Positions 48,248 to 58,579 of a stretch of DNA of 64,000 bases are shown here, in pieces. The DNA is from Cellulomonas sp. 73-92 (lineage in GTDB: Bacteria > Actinomycetota > Actinomycetes > Actinomycetales > Cellulomonadaceae), in NCBI RefSeq assembly GCF_001898175.1, contig NZ_MKTH01000004.1, positions 257,534 through 321,533 of the forward strand. Direction: 5' to 3'. The translations under genes and the position numbers were made by a program. Each line of letters starts with the position of its first letter. Position 1 is the stretch's first letter. The notes below the pieces were generated by a model that saw only the letters and a program-made list of their open reading frames with translations, did no database searches and was not told where the DNA came from.

Positions 48248-49927
48248 GTGACCCCCGCCCAGCTCGCCGAAGCGGTCCGCGCCGCCCTCGCCCATGCCGT
48301 CGCCGACGGCGCCCTGCCGCTCGACCCGGCCGACGTGCCCGCGAGCGTGCACCTGGAGCGGCCGCGGCAGCGCGAGCACGGCGACTGGTCGACGAACGTG
48401 GCCATGCAGCTGGCGAAGAAGGCGGGCGTCGCCCCGCGCAGGCTGGCCGACGAGCTGGCGCGCCGGCTCTCGGCGACACCGGGCGTCGCGGCGGTGGACG
48501 TGGCCGGGCCCGGGTTCCTCAACATCCGGCTCGACGCGGCGGCTGCGGGCGAGCTCGCCCGGACCATCGTCGAGTCCGGCTCGTCGTACGGCGAGAACGA
48601 GGACTTCGCCGGCCTGACGGTCAACCTCGAGTTCGTCTCCGCCAACCCGACCGGACCGCTGCACATCGGCGGGGTGCGCTGGGCCGCGGTCGGGGACAGC
48701 CTGGCGCGCGTGCTGGAGGCGTCCGGCGCCGTCGTCGTGCGGGAGTACTACTTCAACGACCACGGCGCGCAGATCGACCGGTTCGCCCGCTCGCTCGTCG
48801 CCCGCGCCCGTGGGCTCGAGGCGCCCGAGGACGGCTACGGCGGGCAGTACATCGCCGACATCGCCGAGCAGGTGGTGGCCGACGCGCTCGCGGCGGGCGA
48901 GCCGGACCCGACGACGCTGCCCGACGAGCAGGCGGAGGAGACGTTCCGCTCGCGCGGCGTCGGCCTGATGTTCGACGAGATCAAGCAGTCGCTGCGCGAC
49001 TTCGGGGTCGAGTTCGACGTCTACTTCCACGAGGACTCGCTGCACGAGTCCGGCGAGGTGGACCGCGCCATCGCCCGCCTGCGGGAGCTGGGCCACGTCT
49101 ACGAGAAGGACGGCGCGGTCTGGCTGCGGACCACGACGTTCGGCGACGACAAGGACCGCGTCGTCATCAAGAGCGACGGCGAGGCCGCCTACATCGCCGG
49201 CGACATCGCCTACTACCTGGACAAGCGCGAGCGGGGTGCCGACCGGGTCGTCATCATGCTCGGCGCGGACCACCACGGGTACATCGGCCGGATGATGGCG
49301 GTCTGCGCGGCGTTCGGGGACACCCCGCACGTCAACCTCGAGATCCTCATCGGGCAGCTGGTCAACCTCGTCAAGGACGGGGAGCCGGTACGGATGAGCA
49401 AGCGCGCGGGGACGGTCGTCACCATCGACGACCTCGTCGACGCGGTCGGCGTGGACGCGGCGCGGTACGCGCTCGCCCGCTCGTCGACCGACACCGCGAT
49501 CGACCTGGACCTCGACCTGCTGGCCAAGGCGACCAACGAGAACCCCGTGTTCTACGTGCAGTACGCCCACGCGCGGACGGTCAACGTGGCGCGCAACGCC
49601 GCCGAGGCCGGCGTCCGCCGCGAGGACGGCTTCGACGCCTCCGTGCTCGACCACGAGACCGAGGCGGTGCTGCTTGGCCACCTCGCGGAGCTGCCGCGCG
49701 TCGTCGCGCAGGCGGCGCAGATGCGCGAGCCGCACCGGGTGGCGCGCTACCTGGAGGAGCTCGCAGGGGCGTACCACAAGTGGTACGACGTGCGCCGCGT
49801 GGCGCCCTTCGGCGACGAGGACGTCTCGGACGTGCACCGCACGCGGCTGTGGCTCAACGACGCCACCCGCCAGGTGCTGGCCAACGGCCTGGCGATGCTC
49901 GGCGTCAGCGCGCCGGAGCGCATGTGA
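48248..49927 (+). CDS. argS: Arginyl-tRNA synthetase
   Basis: This 559-residue class I synthetase charges tRNA-Arg. The HIGH motif is in [18 protein letters not shown], and a KMSKS-type motif is in [12 protein letters not shown]. The N-terminal ArgRS-specific domain ([20 protein letters not shown]) and the C-terminal DALR anticodon-binding domain are both complete. The GTG start fits a leaderless mRNA. It begins the conserved argS-lysA-hom-thrC-thrB-rho chromosomal segment. Confidence 0.97.
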   Translation: MTPAQLAEAVRAALAHAVADGALPLDPADVPASVHLERPRQREHGDWSTNVAMQLAKKAGVAPRRLADELARRLSATPGVAAVDVAGPGFLNIRLDAAAAGELARTIVESGSSYGENEDFAGLTVNLEFVSANPTGPLHIGGVRWAAVGDSLARVLEASGAVVVREYYFNDHGAQIDRFARSLVARARGLEAPEDGYGGQYIADIAEQVVADALAAGEPDPTTLPDEQAEETFRSRGVGLMFDEIKQSLRDFGVEFDVYFHEDSLHESGEVDRAIARLRELGHVYEKDGAVWLRTTTFGDDKDRVVIKSDGEAAYIAGDIAYYLDKRERGADRVVIMLGADHHGYIGRMMAVCAAFGDTPHVNLEILIGQLVNLVKDGEPVRMSKRAGTVVTIDDLVDAVGVDAARYALARSSTDTAIDLDLDLLAKATNENPVFYVQYAHARTVNVARNAAEAGVRREDGFDASVLDHETEAVLLGHLAELPRVVAQAAQMREPHRVARYLEELAGAYHKWYDVRRVAPFGDEDVSDVHRTRLWLNDATRQVLANGLAMLGVSAPERM

Positions 49928-49959
49928 GCCTCCGCCCGGCGCCGGTTCCAGCGGACAGC

Positions 49960-50047
49960 CCCTCGCCGGCTCGTCGGGCCGACGCCGGTACGTCGGTTCG
50001 CACCGACGTCGTGGCGTCGAACCGACGAGCCCGCCGGCGGGCGAGGG
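49960..50047. other. Large nested stem-loop between argS and lysA
   Basis: Four perfectly complementary arm pairs nest within 88 nt: 49960-49967/50040-50047, 49968-49977/50022-50031, 49980-49986/50013-50019 and 49990-49997/50002-50009, closing on a TCGC tetraloop. This is far more structured than an ordinary terminator. It may be a structured terminator/attenuator ahead of lysA, a cis RNA element, or a small palindromic repeat element. Its arms contain the CCGACGAGC motif seen elsewhere nearby. Confidence 0.7.
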
Positions 50048-50062
50048 TGGCAGGCCCACGCG

Positions 50063-51430
50063 ATGAGTGAGCAGCCGGGAGCGGTGGGTTCGCCCTGGTC
50101 GGCGGGGGTCGAGCGGGTGGCGGACGGGTCGGTGGCGGTGGCTGGCGTCCGCGTCGCAGAGCTCGCCGTCCGGTTCGGCACCCCGCTCTACGTGCTCGAC
50201 GAGGCCGACCTGCGCGGGCGGGCCCGCTCCTACCGGGAGGCCTTCGAGGCGGCGTTCGCCCAGGTCGGCGCCGAGGTGGACGTCTACTACGCGGGCAAGG
50301 CCTTCCTCTCGATCGCCGTGGCCCGGTGGGTGCACGACGAGGGCCTCGCGGTCGACACCGCGACCGGCGGCGAGCTGGCGGTGGCGCTCGCCGCGGGCGT
50401 CCCCGGGGACCGGATCGGCCTGCACGGCAACAACAAGTCCGACGACGAGATCGCGGCGGCCATCGACGCGGGCGTCGGCCGGATCGTCGCCGACTCGCTC
50501 GTCGAGATCGCCCGGCTCTCCGCCGCCGCCACGACGCGCGGCGCCGAGGTCCCGGTGATGGTGCGCGTCACCACCGGCGTCCACGCCGGCGGCCACGAGC
50601 ACATCGCCACGGCCCACGAGGACCAGAAGTTCGGCCTGTCCCTGGCGCACGACGACGACGCGGACTCCCCGGCCATGACCGGCCTGCTGGCGGTGCTGGC
50701 CGCGCCCGGGCTGCGCCTGGTGGGCATCCACTCGCACATCGGCTCGCAGATCCTCGAGCCCGACGGCTTCGTCGTCGCCGCGCGCCGCGTGCTGGCCCTG
50801 CGCGCCGAGCTGGCGGAGCGCACGGGCGTCCTGGTCGACGAGGTGGACCTCGGCGGCGGCTACGGCGCGGCCTACCTGCCGGGCGAGGTGCCGCTCGACC
50901 CCGACCGCATCGCCAAGGAGATCGCGCAGGGCGTCGACGCCGCGGCCCACGAGCTGGGCACCCCGCTGCCGCGGTTCTCGATCGAGCCGGGCCGCTCGAT
51001 CGTCGGGCCGGCGGGCCTGACCCTGTACACGGTCGGCACGGTCAAGCCGGTGCGCCTCGACGGCGGGTTCGTCCGCACCTACGTCTCGGTCGACGGCGGG
51101 ATGAGCGACAACATCCGGCCGGCGCTCTACGGCGCGCGGTACCACGCGGAGGTCGTCGGCCGCTCGTCGTCGGCCGCCATGGTGCCGGCGCGCGTGGTCG
51201 GCAAGCACTGCGAGAGCGGCGACATCGTGGTGCACGACGTGGCGCTGCCCGCCGACGTCGCGGCCGGCGACCTGCTGGCGGTCCCCGTCACCGGCGCCTA
51301 CGGCCGCTCGATGGCGTCGACCTACAACCTCGTGCCGCGCCCGGCGGTGGTCGCCGTCCGTGACGGGCAGGCGCGCGTCCTCGTCCGCCGCGACACGATC
51401 GCCGACCTGCTCGCCCTCGACCAGGGCTGA
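50063..51430 (+). CDS. lysA: Diaminopimelate decarboxylase
   Basis: This 455-residue PLP enzyme of the alanine-racemase-fold group III decarboxylases converts meso-diaminopimelate to lysine. The PLP-binding Lys lies in [11 protein letters not shown] near residue 78. Other marks are HSHIGSQI, the phosphate-binding [12 protein letters not shown], the substrate-binding [11 protein letters not shown] and the C-terminal KHCESGDIV. It starts at ATG 50063, 15 nt after the nested hairpin. It is followed by the threonine branch (hom-thrC-thrB), consistent with aspartate-family clustering. Confidence 0.97.
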   Translation: MSEQPGAVGSPWSAGVERVADGSVAVAGVRVAELAVRFGTPLYVLDEADLRGRARSYREAFEAAFAQVGAEVDVYYAGKAFLSIAVARWVHDEGLAVDTATGGELAVALAAGVPGDRIGLHGNNKSDDEIAAAIDAGVGRIVADSLVEIARLSAAATTRGAEVPVMVRVTTGVHAGGHEHIATAHEDQKFGLSLAHDDDADSPAMTGLLAVLAAPGLRLVGIHSHIGSQILEPDGFVVAARRVLALRAELAERTGVLVDEVDLGGGYGAAYLPGEVPLDPDRIAKEIAQGVDAAAHELGTPLPRFSIEPGRSIVGPAGLTLYTVGTVKPVRLDGGFVRTYVSVDGGMSDNIRPALYGARYHAEVVGRSSSAAMVPARVVGKHCESGDIVVHDVALPADVAAGDLLAVPVTGAYGRSMASTYNLVPRPAVVAVRDGQARVLVRRDTIADLLALDQG

Positions 51431-51514
51431 CCCGGGGACGGACCGTCCCACCGTGGCTTCGCGGGAGGGTCGCCACCTGCTGGATGCCCCCGATCTCGCC
51501 AGGTGGCCTGCCCG

Positions 51515-51520
51515 TAGGCT
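51515..51520 (+). promoter_or_regulatory. -10 hexamer TAGGCT upstream of hom
   Basis: TAGGCT lies about 34 nt before the hom GTG, leaving a short leader with a clear AGGGAGGG RBS. A preceding hairpin (51472-51479 with 51500-51507) may terminate lysA transcripts. Confidence 0.4.
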
Positions 51521-51553
51521 GTGCGGCAGACAGCCGAGCGAGGGAGGGCGCAG

Positions 51554-52852
51554 GTGGGCGAGCGGTTGCGGGTGGCCGTGCTGGGCGCCGGCACCGTCGG
51601 CACCGAGGTGATCCGGCTCCTGACCACGCAGGCCGACGACCTCGCAGCGCGCGTCGGCGCGAGGCTCGAGCTGGTCGGCGTGGCCGTGCGCAACCGCCAC
51701 GCCGAGCGCGACCCGGCCGTCCCCGTGGAGCTGCTCACGGAGGACGCCCGCGCCCTCGTCGACAAGGCCGACGTCGTCGTCGAGGTGATGGGCGGCATCG
51801 AGCCGGCGCGCGAGCTGATCCTGCGGGCGATCCGCCACGGTGCGGCGGTGGTGACGGCCAACAAGGCCCTGCTCGCCGAGGACGGCCCCACGCTGTACGC
51901 CGCCGCGGACGCCGCGGGCGTCGACCTCTACTTCGAGGCCGCCGTGGCCGGAGGGATCCCCGTGGTCCGGGCGGTGCGCGAGTCGCTGGCGGGCGACCAG
52001 GTGCGCCGCGTGCTCGGCATCGTCAACGGCACCACCAACTACGTGCTCGACAAGATGGCCACGGAGGGCGTCGAGCTCGAGCAGGCCGTCAAGGAGGCGC
52101 AGGCGCTCGGCTACGCCGAGGCCGACCCGACGGCCGACGTCGAGGGCTACGACGCCGCTGCCAAGGCCGCCATCCTCGCCTCGCTCGCGTTCCACACCAG
52201 GGTCCCGCTCGACGCCGTCGGCCGCACCGGGATCACCGGGCTGACCAGCACCGACGTCATGTGGGCCGAGCGCACCGGGCACGTGCTCAAGCTGCTGGCG
52301 GTCGCGGAGCGGGCGCACGACGAGGACACCGGCGTCGACGGCGTGCTCGTCGGAGTGCACCCGGCGCTCGTGCCGGAGCACCACCCGCTGGCGAAGGTCA
52401 GCGGCTCGTACAACGCCGTGTTCGTCGAGACCGCGTCGGCCGGCGAGCTGATGTTCCTCGGGCGGGGCGCCGGTGGCGCGCCCACCGCGTCCGCGGTCAT
52501 GGGCGACGTGGTCTCCGTCGCCCGGCACCGCGTCGTCGGGGGCCGCGGGCCGGTGGAGTCGTCGTACGCCGACCTGCCGGTGCTCCCGCCGGACGCGGCC
52601 CGCGCGCGGTTCCAGCTGCGGCTCGACGTCGCGGACCGGCCCGGCGTGCTCGCCCAGGTGGCCGCGGCCCATGCGGAGCACGGCGTGTCGATCGAGGCGG
52701 TGCGCCAGTCGCCGGGCGACGCCGCGGTGGCGCACCTCGTCATCACCACGCACACCACGTCCGAGCGCGCGCTGCGCGCCACCGCCGACGCGGTCGCCGC
52801 CCTGCCGTCCGTGCGCCGCGTCGTGTCCGTCCTGCGAGTCGAGGGAGCCTGA
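51554..52852 (+). CDS. hom: Homoserine dehydrogenase
   Basis: This 432-residue enzyme reduces aspartate semialdehyde to homoserine. It has an N-terminal Rossmann motif [14 protein letters not shown] and NKALLAEDG, then the catalytic domain with [30 protein letters not shown] and [20 protein letters not shown]-terminal ACT domain begins near residue 350 ([25 protein letters not shown]) and usually confers threonine feedback inhibition. GTG 51554 is preferred over an upstream in-frame start because AGGGAGGG precedes it. Its stop overlaps the thrC ATG. Confidence 0.97.
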   Translation: MGERLRVAVLGAGTVGTEVIRLLTTQADDLAARVGARLELVGVAVRNRHAERDPAVPVELLTEDARALVDKADVVVEVMGGIEPARELILRAIRHGAAVVTANKALLAEDGPTLYAAADAAGVDLYFEAAVAGGIPVVRAVRESLAGDQVRRVLGIVNGTTNYVLDKMATEGVELEQAVKEAQALGYAEADPTADVEGYDAAAKAAILASLAFHTRVPLDAVGRTGITGLTSTDVMWAERTGHVLKLLAVAERAHDEDTGVDGVLVGVHPALVPEHHPLAKVSGSYNAVFVETASAGELMFLGRGAGGAPTASAVMGDVVSVARHRVVGGRGPVESSYADLPVLPPDAARARFQLRLDVADRPGVLAQVAAAHAEHGVSIEAVRQSPGDAAVAHLVITTHTTSERALRATADAVAALPSVRRVVSVLRVEGA

Positions 52853-53943
52853 TGGCCCACCAGTGGCGCGGCGTCATCGCCGAGTACGCCGACCGCCTGC
52901 CGTCGCACCTCACGCGGACACCGGTCACCCTCCTCGAGGGCGGCACGCCCCTGGTCCCCGCGCCCGGGCTCAGCGCCCGCGTGGGGGCCGAGGTGTGGCT
53001 CAAGGTCGAGGGGACGAACCCGACCGGGTCGTTCAAGGACCGCGGCATGACCACCGCGATCTCGGCTGCCGCCGACAAGGGCGCCCGGGCCGTGGTCTGC
53101 GCCTCCACGGGCAACACCTCCGCGAGCGCCGCCGCCTACGCGGCCCGCGCCGGGATGGTCTGCGCGGTGCTGGTCCCGGACGGCAAGATCGCGATGGGCA
53201 AGCTGAGCCAGGCGGTGGCGCACGGCGCGCGGCTGCTGCAGGTCGACGGCAACTTCGACGACTGCCTCGTCGCCGCCCGCAAGCTCGCCGAGGCGTACCC
53301 CGTCGAGCTGGTGAACTCGGTGAACCCCGACCGCATCCAGGGCCAGAAGACGGCGGCGTTCGAGGTGGTCGACACCCTCGGTGACGCCCCCGACATCCAC
53401 GTGCTGCCGGTGGGGAACGCGGGGAACATCACCGCGTACTGGAAGGGGTACCGCGAGTACGCGGGGCACGACGACGGCGCGGGGCTGGCGCCGGTCGCCA
53501 CGCGCACGCCGGCCATGTGGGGCTTCCAGGCCGCCGGCGCCGCGCCGATCGTGCTCGGCCACCCGGTCGACGAGCCCGAGACCATCGCCACCGCGATCCG
53601 CATCGGCAACCCCGCGTCGTGGGACAAGGCGGTCGCAGCGCGCGACACCTCGGGGGGGCTCATCGAGTCGGTCACCGACGAGCAGATCCTCGCCGCGCAC
53701 CGCGTGCTGTCCGCCGGCGAGGGCGTCTTCGTCGAGCCCGCGTCGGCGGCCGGGGTCGCCGGCCTGCTCAAGCTGCACGGCGAGGGCCGCGTGCCCGCCG
53801 GCGCGCGCATCGCCATCACGGTGACCGGCCACGGGCTCAAGGACCCGTCGTGGGCGCTGCGGACGCCGGACGGCACCGAGGTGGCACCTGTCCGGGTGAG
53901 CGCCGACGTGGTGGCCATCGCCGCCGCGCTCGGCCTCGACTAG
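52852..53943 (+). CDS. thrC: Threonine synthase
   Basis: This 363-residue fold-type II PLP enzyme converts O-phosphohomoserine to threonine. The PLP Lys lies in [15 protein letters not shown] near residue 63. The phosphate-binding glycine loop is [16 protein letters not shown], and [19 protein letters not shown] is present. Its ATG shares one base with the hom stop (TGATG), indicating coupling. thrB follows after a 20-nt gap. Confidence 0.97.
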   Translation: MAHQWRGVIAEYADRLPSHLTRTPVTLLEGGTPLVPAPGLSARVGAEVWLKVEGTNPTGSFKDRGMTTAISAAADKGARAVVCASTGNTSASAAAYAARAGMVCAVLVPDGKIAMGKLSQAVAHGARLLQVDGNFDDCLVAARKLAEAYPVELVNSVNPDRIQGQKTAAFEVVDTLGDAPDIHVLPVGNAGNITAYWKGYREYAGHDDGAGLAPVATRTPAMWGFQAAGAAPIVLGHPVDEPETIATAIRIGNPASWDKAVAARDTSGGLIESVTDEQILAAHRVLSAGEGVFVEPASAAGVAGLLKLHGEGRVPAGARIAITVTGHGLKDPSWALRTPDGTEVAPVRVSADVVAIAAALGLD

Positions 53944-53963
53944 CAGGAGAGCAGGCATCGCCC

Positions 53964-54914
53964 ATGCGTCTGGCAGCCGACCACGTCCGCGTGCGCGTGC
54001 CTGCGACCAGCGCGAACCTCGGCCCGGGCTTCGACGCGCTCGGTGTGGCCCTCGCGCTGCACGACGTCGTCGAGGTGCGCGCGGTCTCGACGCCCGGAGC
54101 CGTCGTCGACGTCGTCGGCGAGGGCGCCGGGGGAGTGCCGACCGACGACGAGCACCTCGTCGTGCGCGCCATCCGGGAAGGCCTGGACCACGCCGGTGCC
54201 TCGCAGGTGGGTCTCCGCCTGGAGTGCACCAACGCGATCCCGCACGGCCGCGGCCTGGGTTCGTCGGCCGCCGCGGTGGTCGCCGGGCTGCTCGTCGCGC
54301 GCGCCCTGGTCGCCGACCCGGAGGCGCTCGACGACGCCGCGGTGCTCGCCCTCGCGACGGCGATGGAGGGTCACCCCGACAACGCGGCGCCCGCGCTCCT
54401 CGGCGGCGTGACGGTGGCGTGGACGGACGACGCCGTCCGTGCCGCGCGCCTGCCGGTGCACCCGGACGTGCTGCCGGTCGCGATCGTGCCGCCGTACCAC
54501 CTGTCGACGCGCCGCGCGCGCGGGGTGCTGCCGGCGCAGGTGCCCCACGCCGACGCCGCCTTCCAGGCCGGCCGCGCCGCGCTCCTGGTCGAGGCCCTGT
54601 CCCGGCGGCCGGAGCTCCTGTTCCCCGCCACCGAGGACCGGCTGCACCAGGAGTACCGCCGCTCCGTGATGCCCGACTCGCTCGCCCTCGTCGGCGTGCT
54701 CCGTGCGCACGGGGTGGCCGCCGTGGTCTCGGGCGCGGGGCCGACCGTGCTCGCGCTGGCCCGCCGCGTCCCGGGTCCCGAGGGACTGCCGTCGACCGAC
54801 GCCGACGGGGCGATCGCGGCGGCGTTCGGCGGCGTCATGGCTGGCTGGCGCGTGCTGCCGCTGCCGATCGACGCCGACGGCGCCGTGGTCGAGCGGGGCG
54901 CCCCCGGTCGCTGA
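53964..54914 (+). CDS. thrB: Homoserine kinase
   Basis: This 316-residue GHMP-family kinase phosphorylates homoserine. The N-terminal [21 protein letters not shown], the ATP-binding [17 protein letters not shown] and the C-terminal [11 protein letters not shown] are all intact. It is the last gene of the hom-thrC-thrB operon. The rho leader begins directly downstream. Confidence 0.97.
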   Translation: MRLAADHVRVRVPATSANLGPGFDALGVALALHDVVEVRAVSTPGAVVDVVGEGAGGVPTDDEHLVVRAIREGLDHAGASQVGLRLECTNAIPHGRGLGSSAAAVVAGLLVARALVADPEALDDAAVLALATAMEGHPDNAAPALLGGVTVAWTDDAVRAARLPVHPDVLPVAIVPPYHLSTRRARGVLPAQVPHADAAFQAGRAALLVEALSRRPELLFPATEDRLHQEYRRSVMPDSLALVGVLRAHGVAAVVSGAGPTVLALARRVPGPEGLPSTDADGAIAAAFGGVMAGWRVLPLPIDADGAVVERGAPGR

Positions 54915-54956
54915 CGCGCCGCAACATCACCCGTCGGGAGGGTCCCGCCCCGGTGT

Positions 54957-54962
54957 TACGAT
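54957..54962 (+). promoter_or_regulatory. Candidate -10 of rho and long leader (to 55161)
   Basis: TACGAT fits TANNNT and would give a rho leader of about 190 nt. Long leaders are typical of rho genes, which autoregulate by premature termination. No clear -35 is visible. Confidence 0.4.
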
Positions 54963-55161
54963 GGGCGCGTTCCCCGAACCTCCTCGTGGCCCCGCGCCGG
55001 TCGATGTGACCCGCGGTCAGAGCGAGTCGACGAACGGGAACGGCCGCTTCCGTCACGCACCGGTGCACGGCACCGCGGCCTCACACACGTCAGGTCTGAA
55101 CTCGGCCTGGCCCCGGCCTTCCCGCGCAGAGCGGGTGGCCCGACGAGGGGAAGGATCCTTC

Positions 55162-57210
55162 GTGACCGACACCATCGACACCGCCCGCACCGGCTCGCTG
55201 ACCGCACTGCGGTTGCCCGAGCTGCAGGCGCTCGCCGCGGAGCGGGGCGTCAAGGGCGCCTCGAAGATGCGCAAGGCGGACCTGCTCGCGGCGCTCGGCG
55301 GCCCGGCCCCGGCCGCCGCCGCACCCGCGCAGGTAAACGGCAGCTCCCGCCGCAACGGCGCGCCGGCACAGGCCGCGGCGCCGGCGGCGCAGCAGCCGGA
55401 GCAGCGCCCTGCCCCGATCGACGAGCGCCCGGCACCGGCGGAGCACGCGGCCGACGAGCGTCCGGCGCAGCGTGGCGAGCGGGTGGCCCGGAACACCCGG
55501 CGCCCGGTGGCTACCGACGAGCGTCCGGCCGGTTCCGACGAGCGTCCGGCCCGGACCGACGAGCGTTCGGCCCGGACCGACGAGCGCCCGGCCCGCACCG
55601 AGGGCGACGAGGCTCCCACCGGTGGCCGCGACGTGCTCGCCGGCCTCGAGGCCGCGCTCGACGCCAAGCTCACCGCGCACGAGGAGCGCGACGCCCATGC
55701 CGGCGACCGCCGTCCGCGCCGCGCCGGCCGTGGCACCGGGGCTCCGGTCCGCGCCGACGGCGGCGAGGGCCAGCGCGCGGACGGGGCCGGCCAGGCCGTC
55801 ACCGGCCCGCGCGAGCAGCAGCCGCGCCAGCTGCCCGAGCGCCAGAACGACAACCGCCCGTACGGCGCCGACAACCGTCAGCCGACCCAGGGTGTCGACG
55901 ACGAGATGGGTGGCCGGCGCCGCCGGTCCCGCGACCGCTACCGGGACCGTGACCGCAAGCGCGGCCGCGGCGGACGCCCCGGCATGCCGGACCTGACCGG
56001 CCTCGACGAGATCGAGGTGACCGAGGACGACGTGCTGCTGCCCGTCGCGGGGATCCTCGACGTCCTCGACTCCTACGCGTTCGTGCGGACCTCCGGCTAC
56101 CTGCCCGGGCCCAACGACGTCTACGTCTCGCTCGGCCAGGTCAAGCGCGCCGGGCTGCGTCGCGGTGACGCGGTCACGGGCGCGGTCCGCGCCCCCCGCG
56201 AGGGCGAGCAGCAGCCGCAGCAGGGCAACCGGCCGAACAAGTTCAACGCGCTGGTGCGCCTCGACACGGTCAACGGCATGACGCCGGAGCAGGCCCGCAA
56301 CCGGCCCGAGTTCGCCAAGCTCACGCCGCTGTACCCGCAGGAGCGGCTGCGCCTGGAGACCGAGGCGACCCGGCTGTCCAGCCGCGTCATCGACATCGTC
56401 GCGCCGATCGGCAAGGGCCAGCGCGGCCTCATCGTCTCGCCGCCGAAGGCCGGCAAGACGCTGATCATGCAGCAGATCGCCAACGCCATCACGACGAACA
56501 ACCCCGAGGTCCACCTCATGGTGGTGCTCGTCGACGAGCGTCCCGAGGAGGTCACGGACTTCCAGCGCTCGACGAAGGGCGAGGTCATCTCCTCGACCTT
56601 CGACCGGCCGGCGAGCGACCACACGATCGTCGCGGAGCTGGCGATCGAGCGGGCCAAGCGCCTGGTGGAGATGGGCCGCGACGTCGTCATCCTGCTGGAC
56701 GGCATCACGCGCCTCGGCCGGGCGTACAACCTGGCCGCCCCGGCGTCCGGCCGCATCCTCTCCGGTGGCGTGGACGCCGCGGCGCTCTACCCGCCGAAGA
56801 AGTTCTTCGGCGCGGCCCGCAACATCGAGAACGGCGGCTCGCTGACCATCCTCGCCACGGCGCTCGTCGAGACCGGCTCCAAGATGGACGAGGTCATCTT
56901 CGAGGAGTTCAAGGGCACCGGGAACATGGAGCTCCGGCTCAACCGGTCCCTCGCCGACAAGCGCATCTTCCCGGCGGTGGACGTCAACGCGTCCGGCACC
57001 CGCCGCGAGGAGATCCTCATGGCGCGCGACGAGATGGCGATCGTCTACAAGCTGCGCCGGGTGCTTGGCGCCCTCGACACGCAGCAGGCGATCGAGCTGC
57101 TGCTGGGCAAGCTGCGCGACACCAAGACCAACGTGGAGTTCCTGCTCCAGGTGCAGAAGACGACGCCCGGCGGCGTCTTCGACGAGAAGGAGATCGGCCG
57201 CACGGTCTGA
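55162..57210 (+). CDS. rho: Transcription termination factor Rho with long insertion domain
   Basis: This 682-residue hexameric RNA helicase terminates transcription. An N-terminal Rho_N/SAP-like segment ([20 protein letters not shown]) is followed by a low-complexity region of about 250 residues rich in Asp, Glu, Arg, Ala and Pro, with DERPA/TDERPAR repeats and a basic [20 protein letters not shown] stretch. The RNA-binding CSD then begins ([24 protein letters not shown]), and the ATPase has Walker [12 protein letters not shown] and [13 protein letters not shown]. Such insertions occur in high-GC actinobacteria and strengthen RNA binding in M. tuberculosis and M. luteus. GTG 55162 has GGGGAAGG upstream. 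A terminator follows at 57226. Confidence 0.96.
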   Translation: MTDTIDTARTGSLTALRLPELQALAAERGVKGASKMRKADLLAALGGPAPAAAAPAQVNGSSRRNGAPAQAAAPAAQQPEQRPAPIDERPAPAEHAADERPAQRGERVARNTRRPVATDERPAGSDERPARTDERSARTDERPARTEGDEAPTGGRDVLAGLEAALDAKLTAHEERDAHAGDRRPRRAGRGTGAPVRADGGEGQRADGAGQAVTGPREQQPRQLPERQNDNRPYGADNRQPTQGVDDEMGGRRRRSRDRYRDRDRKRGRGGRPGMPDLTGLDEIEVTEDDVLLPVAGILDVLDSYAFVRTSGYLPGPNDVYVSLGQVKRAGLRRGDAVTGAVRAPREGEQQPQQGNRPNKFNALVRLDTVNGMTPEQARNRPEFAKLTPLYPQERLRLETEATRLSSRVIDIVAPIGKGQRGLIVSPPKAGKTLIMQQIANAITTNNPEVHLMVVLVDERPEEVTDFQRSTKGEVISSTFDRPASDHTIVAELAIERAKRLVEMGRDVVILLDGITRLGRAYNLAAPASGRILSGGVDAAALYPPKKFFGAARNIENGGSLTILATALVETGSKMDEVIFEEFKGTGNMELRLNRSLADKRIFPAVDVNASGTRREEILMARDEMAIVYKLRRVLGALDTQQAIELLLGKLRDTKTNVEFLLQVQKTTPGGVFDEKEIGRTV

Positions 57211-57225
57211 CCGTCACCTGCCGCG

Positions 57226-57261
57226 ACGAGGCCCGGGGAGCAGCAGCTCTCCGGGCCTCGT
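57226..57261. terminator. Terminator between rho and the convergent glycosyltransferase gene
   Basis: An 11-bp perfect stem (57226-57236 with 57251-57261), extended inward by GGAGC/GCTCT, lies between convergent genes. Confidence 0.7.
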
Positions 57262-57289
57262 GCGTCAGGGGGCCCTCGCGCGTCGGGCG

Positions 57290-58561
57290 TCAGCGCCGCC
57301 GGGTCGCCACGGCCCGGCGGTAGGTCGCCTCGATCTCGTCGACCACGGTGTGGACGTCGAAGCGGCGGGCGGCGACCCGCTGCCGCTCCGTGGCGCGGGC
57401 GCGCGCGTCGTCGTCCAGCAGCCAGCGGGCGAGGGCCTGGCCGAAGGCGACGCGGTCCCGCGGCGCGACGAGCTGCTCCTCGAGGCCCGCCATCGTCGAG
57501 CGGTAGCCCGGGTTGTCACCGGCGAGCACCGGTCCGCCGCCGCCGGCCATCGCCTCGACGACGGAGATGCCGAAGCTCTCCCCGCCCGTCGAGGGGAGCA
57601 CGACGAGGTCCGCGTCCGCCAGCAGCGCCGCCTTGGCGGCCTCGGTGACGAAGCCCGGCATGTCGACCCGGTCGGTCAGGCCCTCGAAGGCCACCTTGGT
57701 GCGCAGCTCGTCGTCCAGCGGGCCGCTGCCCGCCAGGGTCAGGGTCCACGGCCGCCCGACGAGGCGGTGGTCGACGACGTACGCCGCGGCGTCCACCAGC
57801 TCGCGGGGACCCTTGCGGGGCACGAACCTGCCGAGGAAGACCACGCGCAGCGGCCGCTCGTCGTGCGCGGCGCTCGCCGGCTCTGGGTGGGCGTCGCGCG
57901 GGAGATCGTCGTGGTCGGCGCTCGCTGGCTCGTCGTGCGCCTGGTCGTGGGGACCGGGGCCGGGCCTGTCGGCCTCGCCGGGCGCCGCGACCGTTGAGAA
58001 CCTGCCCAGATCGACCGGGATCGTGACGACCCTCGGCGTGACGCCGAACGACGTCCGCGCGAACTCGGCGGCCGGCGCCGAGACCGCCATCACCTCGTCG
58101 AACCGCCGCAGCGTGCGGCGCTCCACGAGCCCGAGCCCCCGCGTTCCCATGGCCACCAGCCGCGACTCCGGGAGGATGTGGAAGGTGCCGACGACCGCGA
58201 CGTCGTCGGGCACGCGGCGCACCAGCCGGCCGGCGAGGAACGGCGAGTGCGGCAGCTGGACGTGGAGCACGTCGAAGCGGACCTCGCGGAGAAGCGTGTC
58301 AAGGTCGCGGGCGCGCGCCGGCAGCGGCGACGACAGCACGTTCCCGTTGAAGCGCACTCGCAGGTTGCGGCCCAGCACGTGCAGCCGCTCGAGGTCGGTG
58401 CGCGACGTGGTCGAGGCGACGAGGTGGACCACGTGGCCGCGGGCCTGCAGCTCGCGCGCCACCGTCAGCACGTACTGCTGCACGCCGTCGGGAGCGTCGA
58501 GGCCGTCGTCCAGCACCAGCCCGATGGTCAGGGACTTCGTCTCGGGCGTCGACGGCGGCAC
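57290..58561 (-). CDS. GT4-family glycosyltransferase
   Basis: This 423-residue retaining glycosyltransferase with GT-B fold has an N-terminal acceptor domain (IGLVLDDGLDAPDGVQQYV and FDVLHVQLPHSPFLAGRLV). The C-terminal donor domain has VVFLGRFVPRKGPRELVDAA and LVVLPSTGGESFGISVVEAMA with the GT4 ExxxxxxxE element. It lies in the cytosol or at the membrane and probably adds a sugar to a lipid or surface glycan; donor and acceptor are unknown. A Pro/His/Asp/Glu-rich linker (near residues 215-250) with DEPAS-like repeats separates the domains. GTG 58561 is the start; the HEAT-like gene diverges only 18 nt away. Confidence 0.85.
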   Translation of the reverse strand: MPPSTPETKSLTIGLVLDDGLDAPDGVQQYVLTVARELQARGHVVHLVASTTSRTDLERLHVLGRNLRVRFNGNVLSSPLPARARDLDTLLREVRFDVLHVQLPHSPFLAGRLVRRVPDDVAVVGTFHILPESRLVAMGTRGLGLVERRTLRRFDEVMAVSAPAAEFARTSFGVTPRVVTIPVDLGRFSTVAAPGEADRPGPGPHDQAHDEPASADHDDLPRDAHPEPASAAHDERPLRVVFLGRFVPRKGPRELVDAAAYVVDHRLVGRPWTLTLAGSGPLDDELRTKVAFEGLTDRVDMPGFVTEAAKAALLADADLVVLPSTGGESFGISVVEAMAGGGGPVLAGDNPGYRSTMAGLEEQLVAPRDRVAFGQALARWLLDDDARARATERQRVAARRFDVHTVVDEIEATYRRAVATRRR

Positions 58562-58579
58562 GCCGCCAGGATAGGGGCC

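Noticed and set aside
49924-50070. Possible small gene between argS and lysA
   Set aside because: The short frame has no RBS and its sequence is explained by the nested hairpin arms.
48182-52753. 1523-codon open frame on the minus strand opposite argS-lysA-hom
   Set aside because: Its translation is Arg/Asp/His/Val-rich without motifs and mirrors the codon pattern of three unmistakable plus-strand genes. It is an antisense shadow of high GC content.
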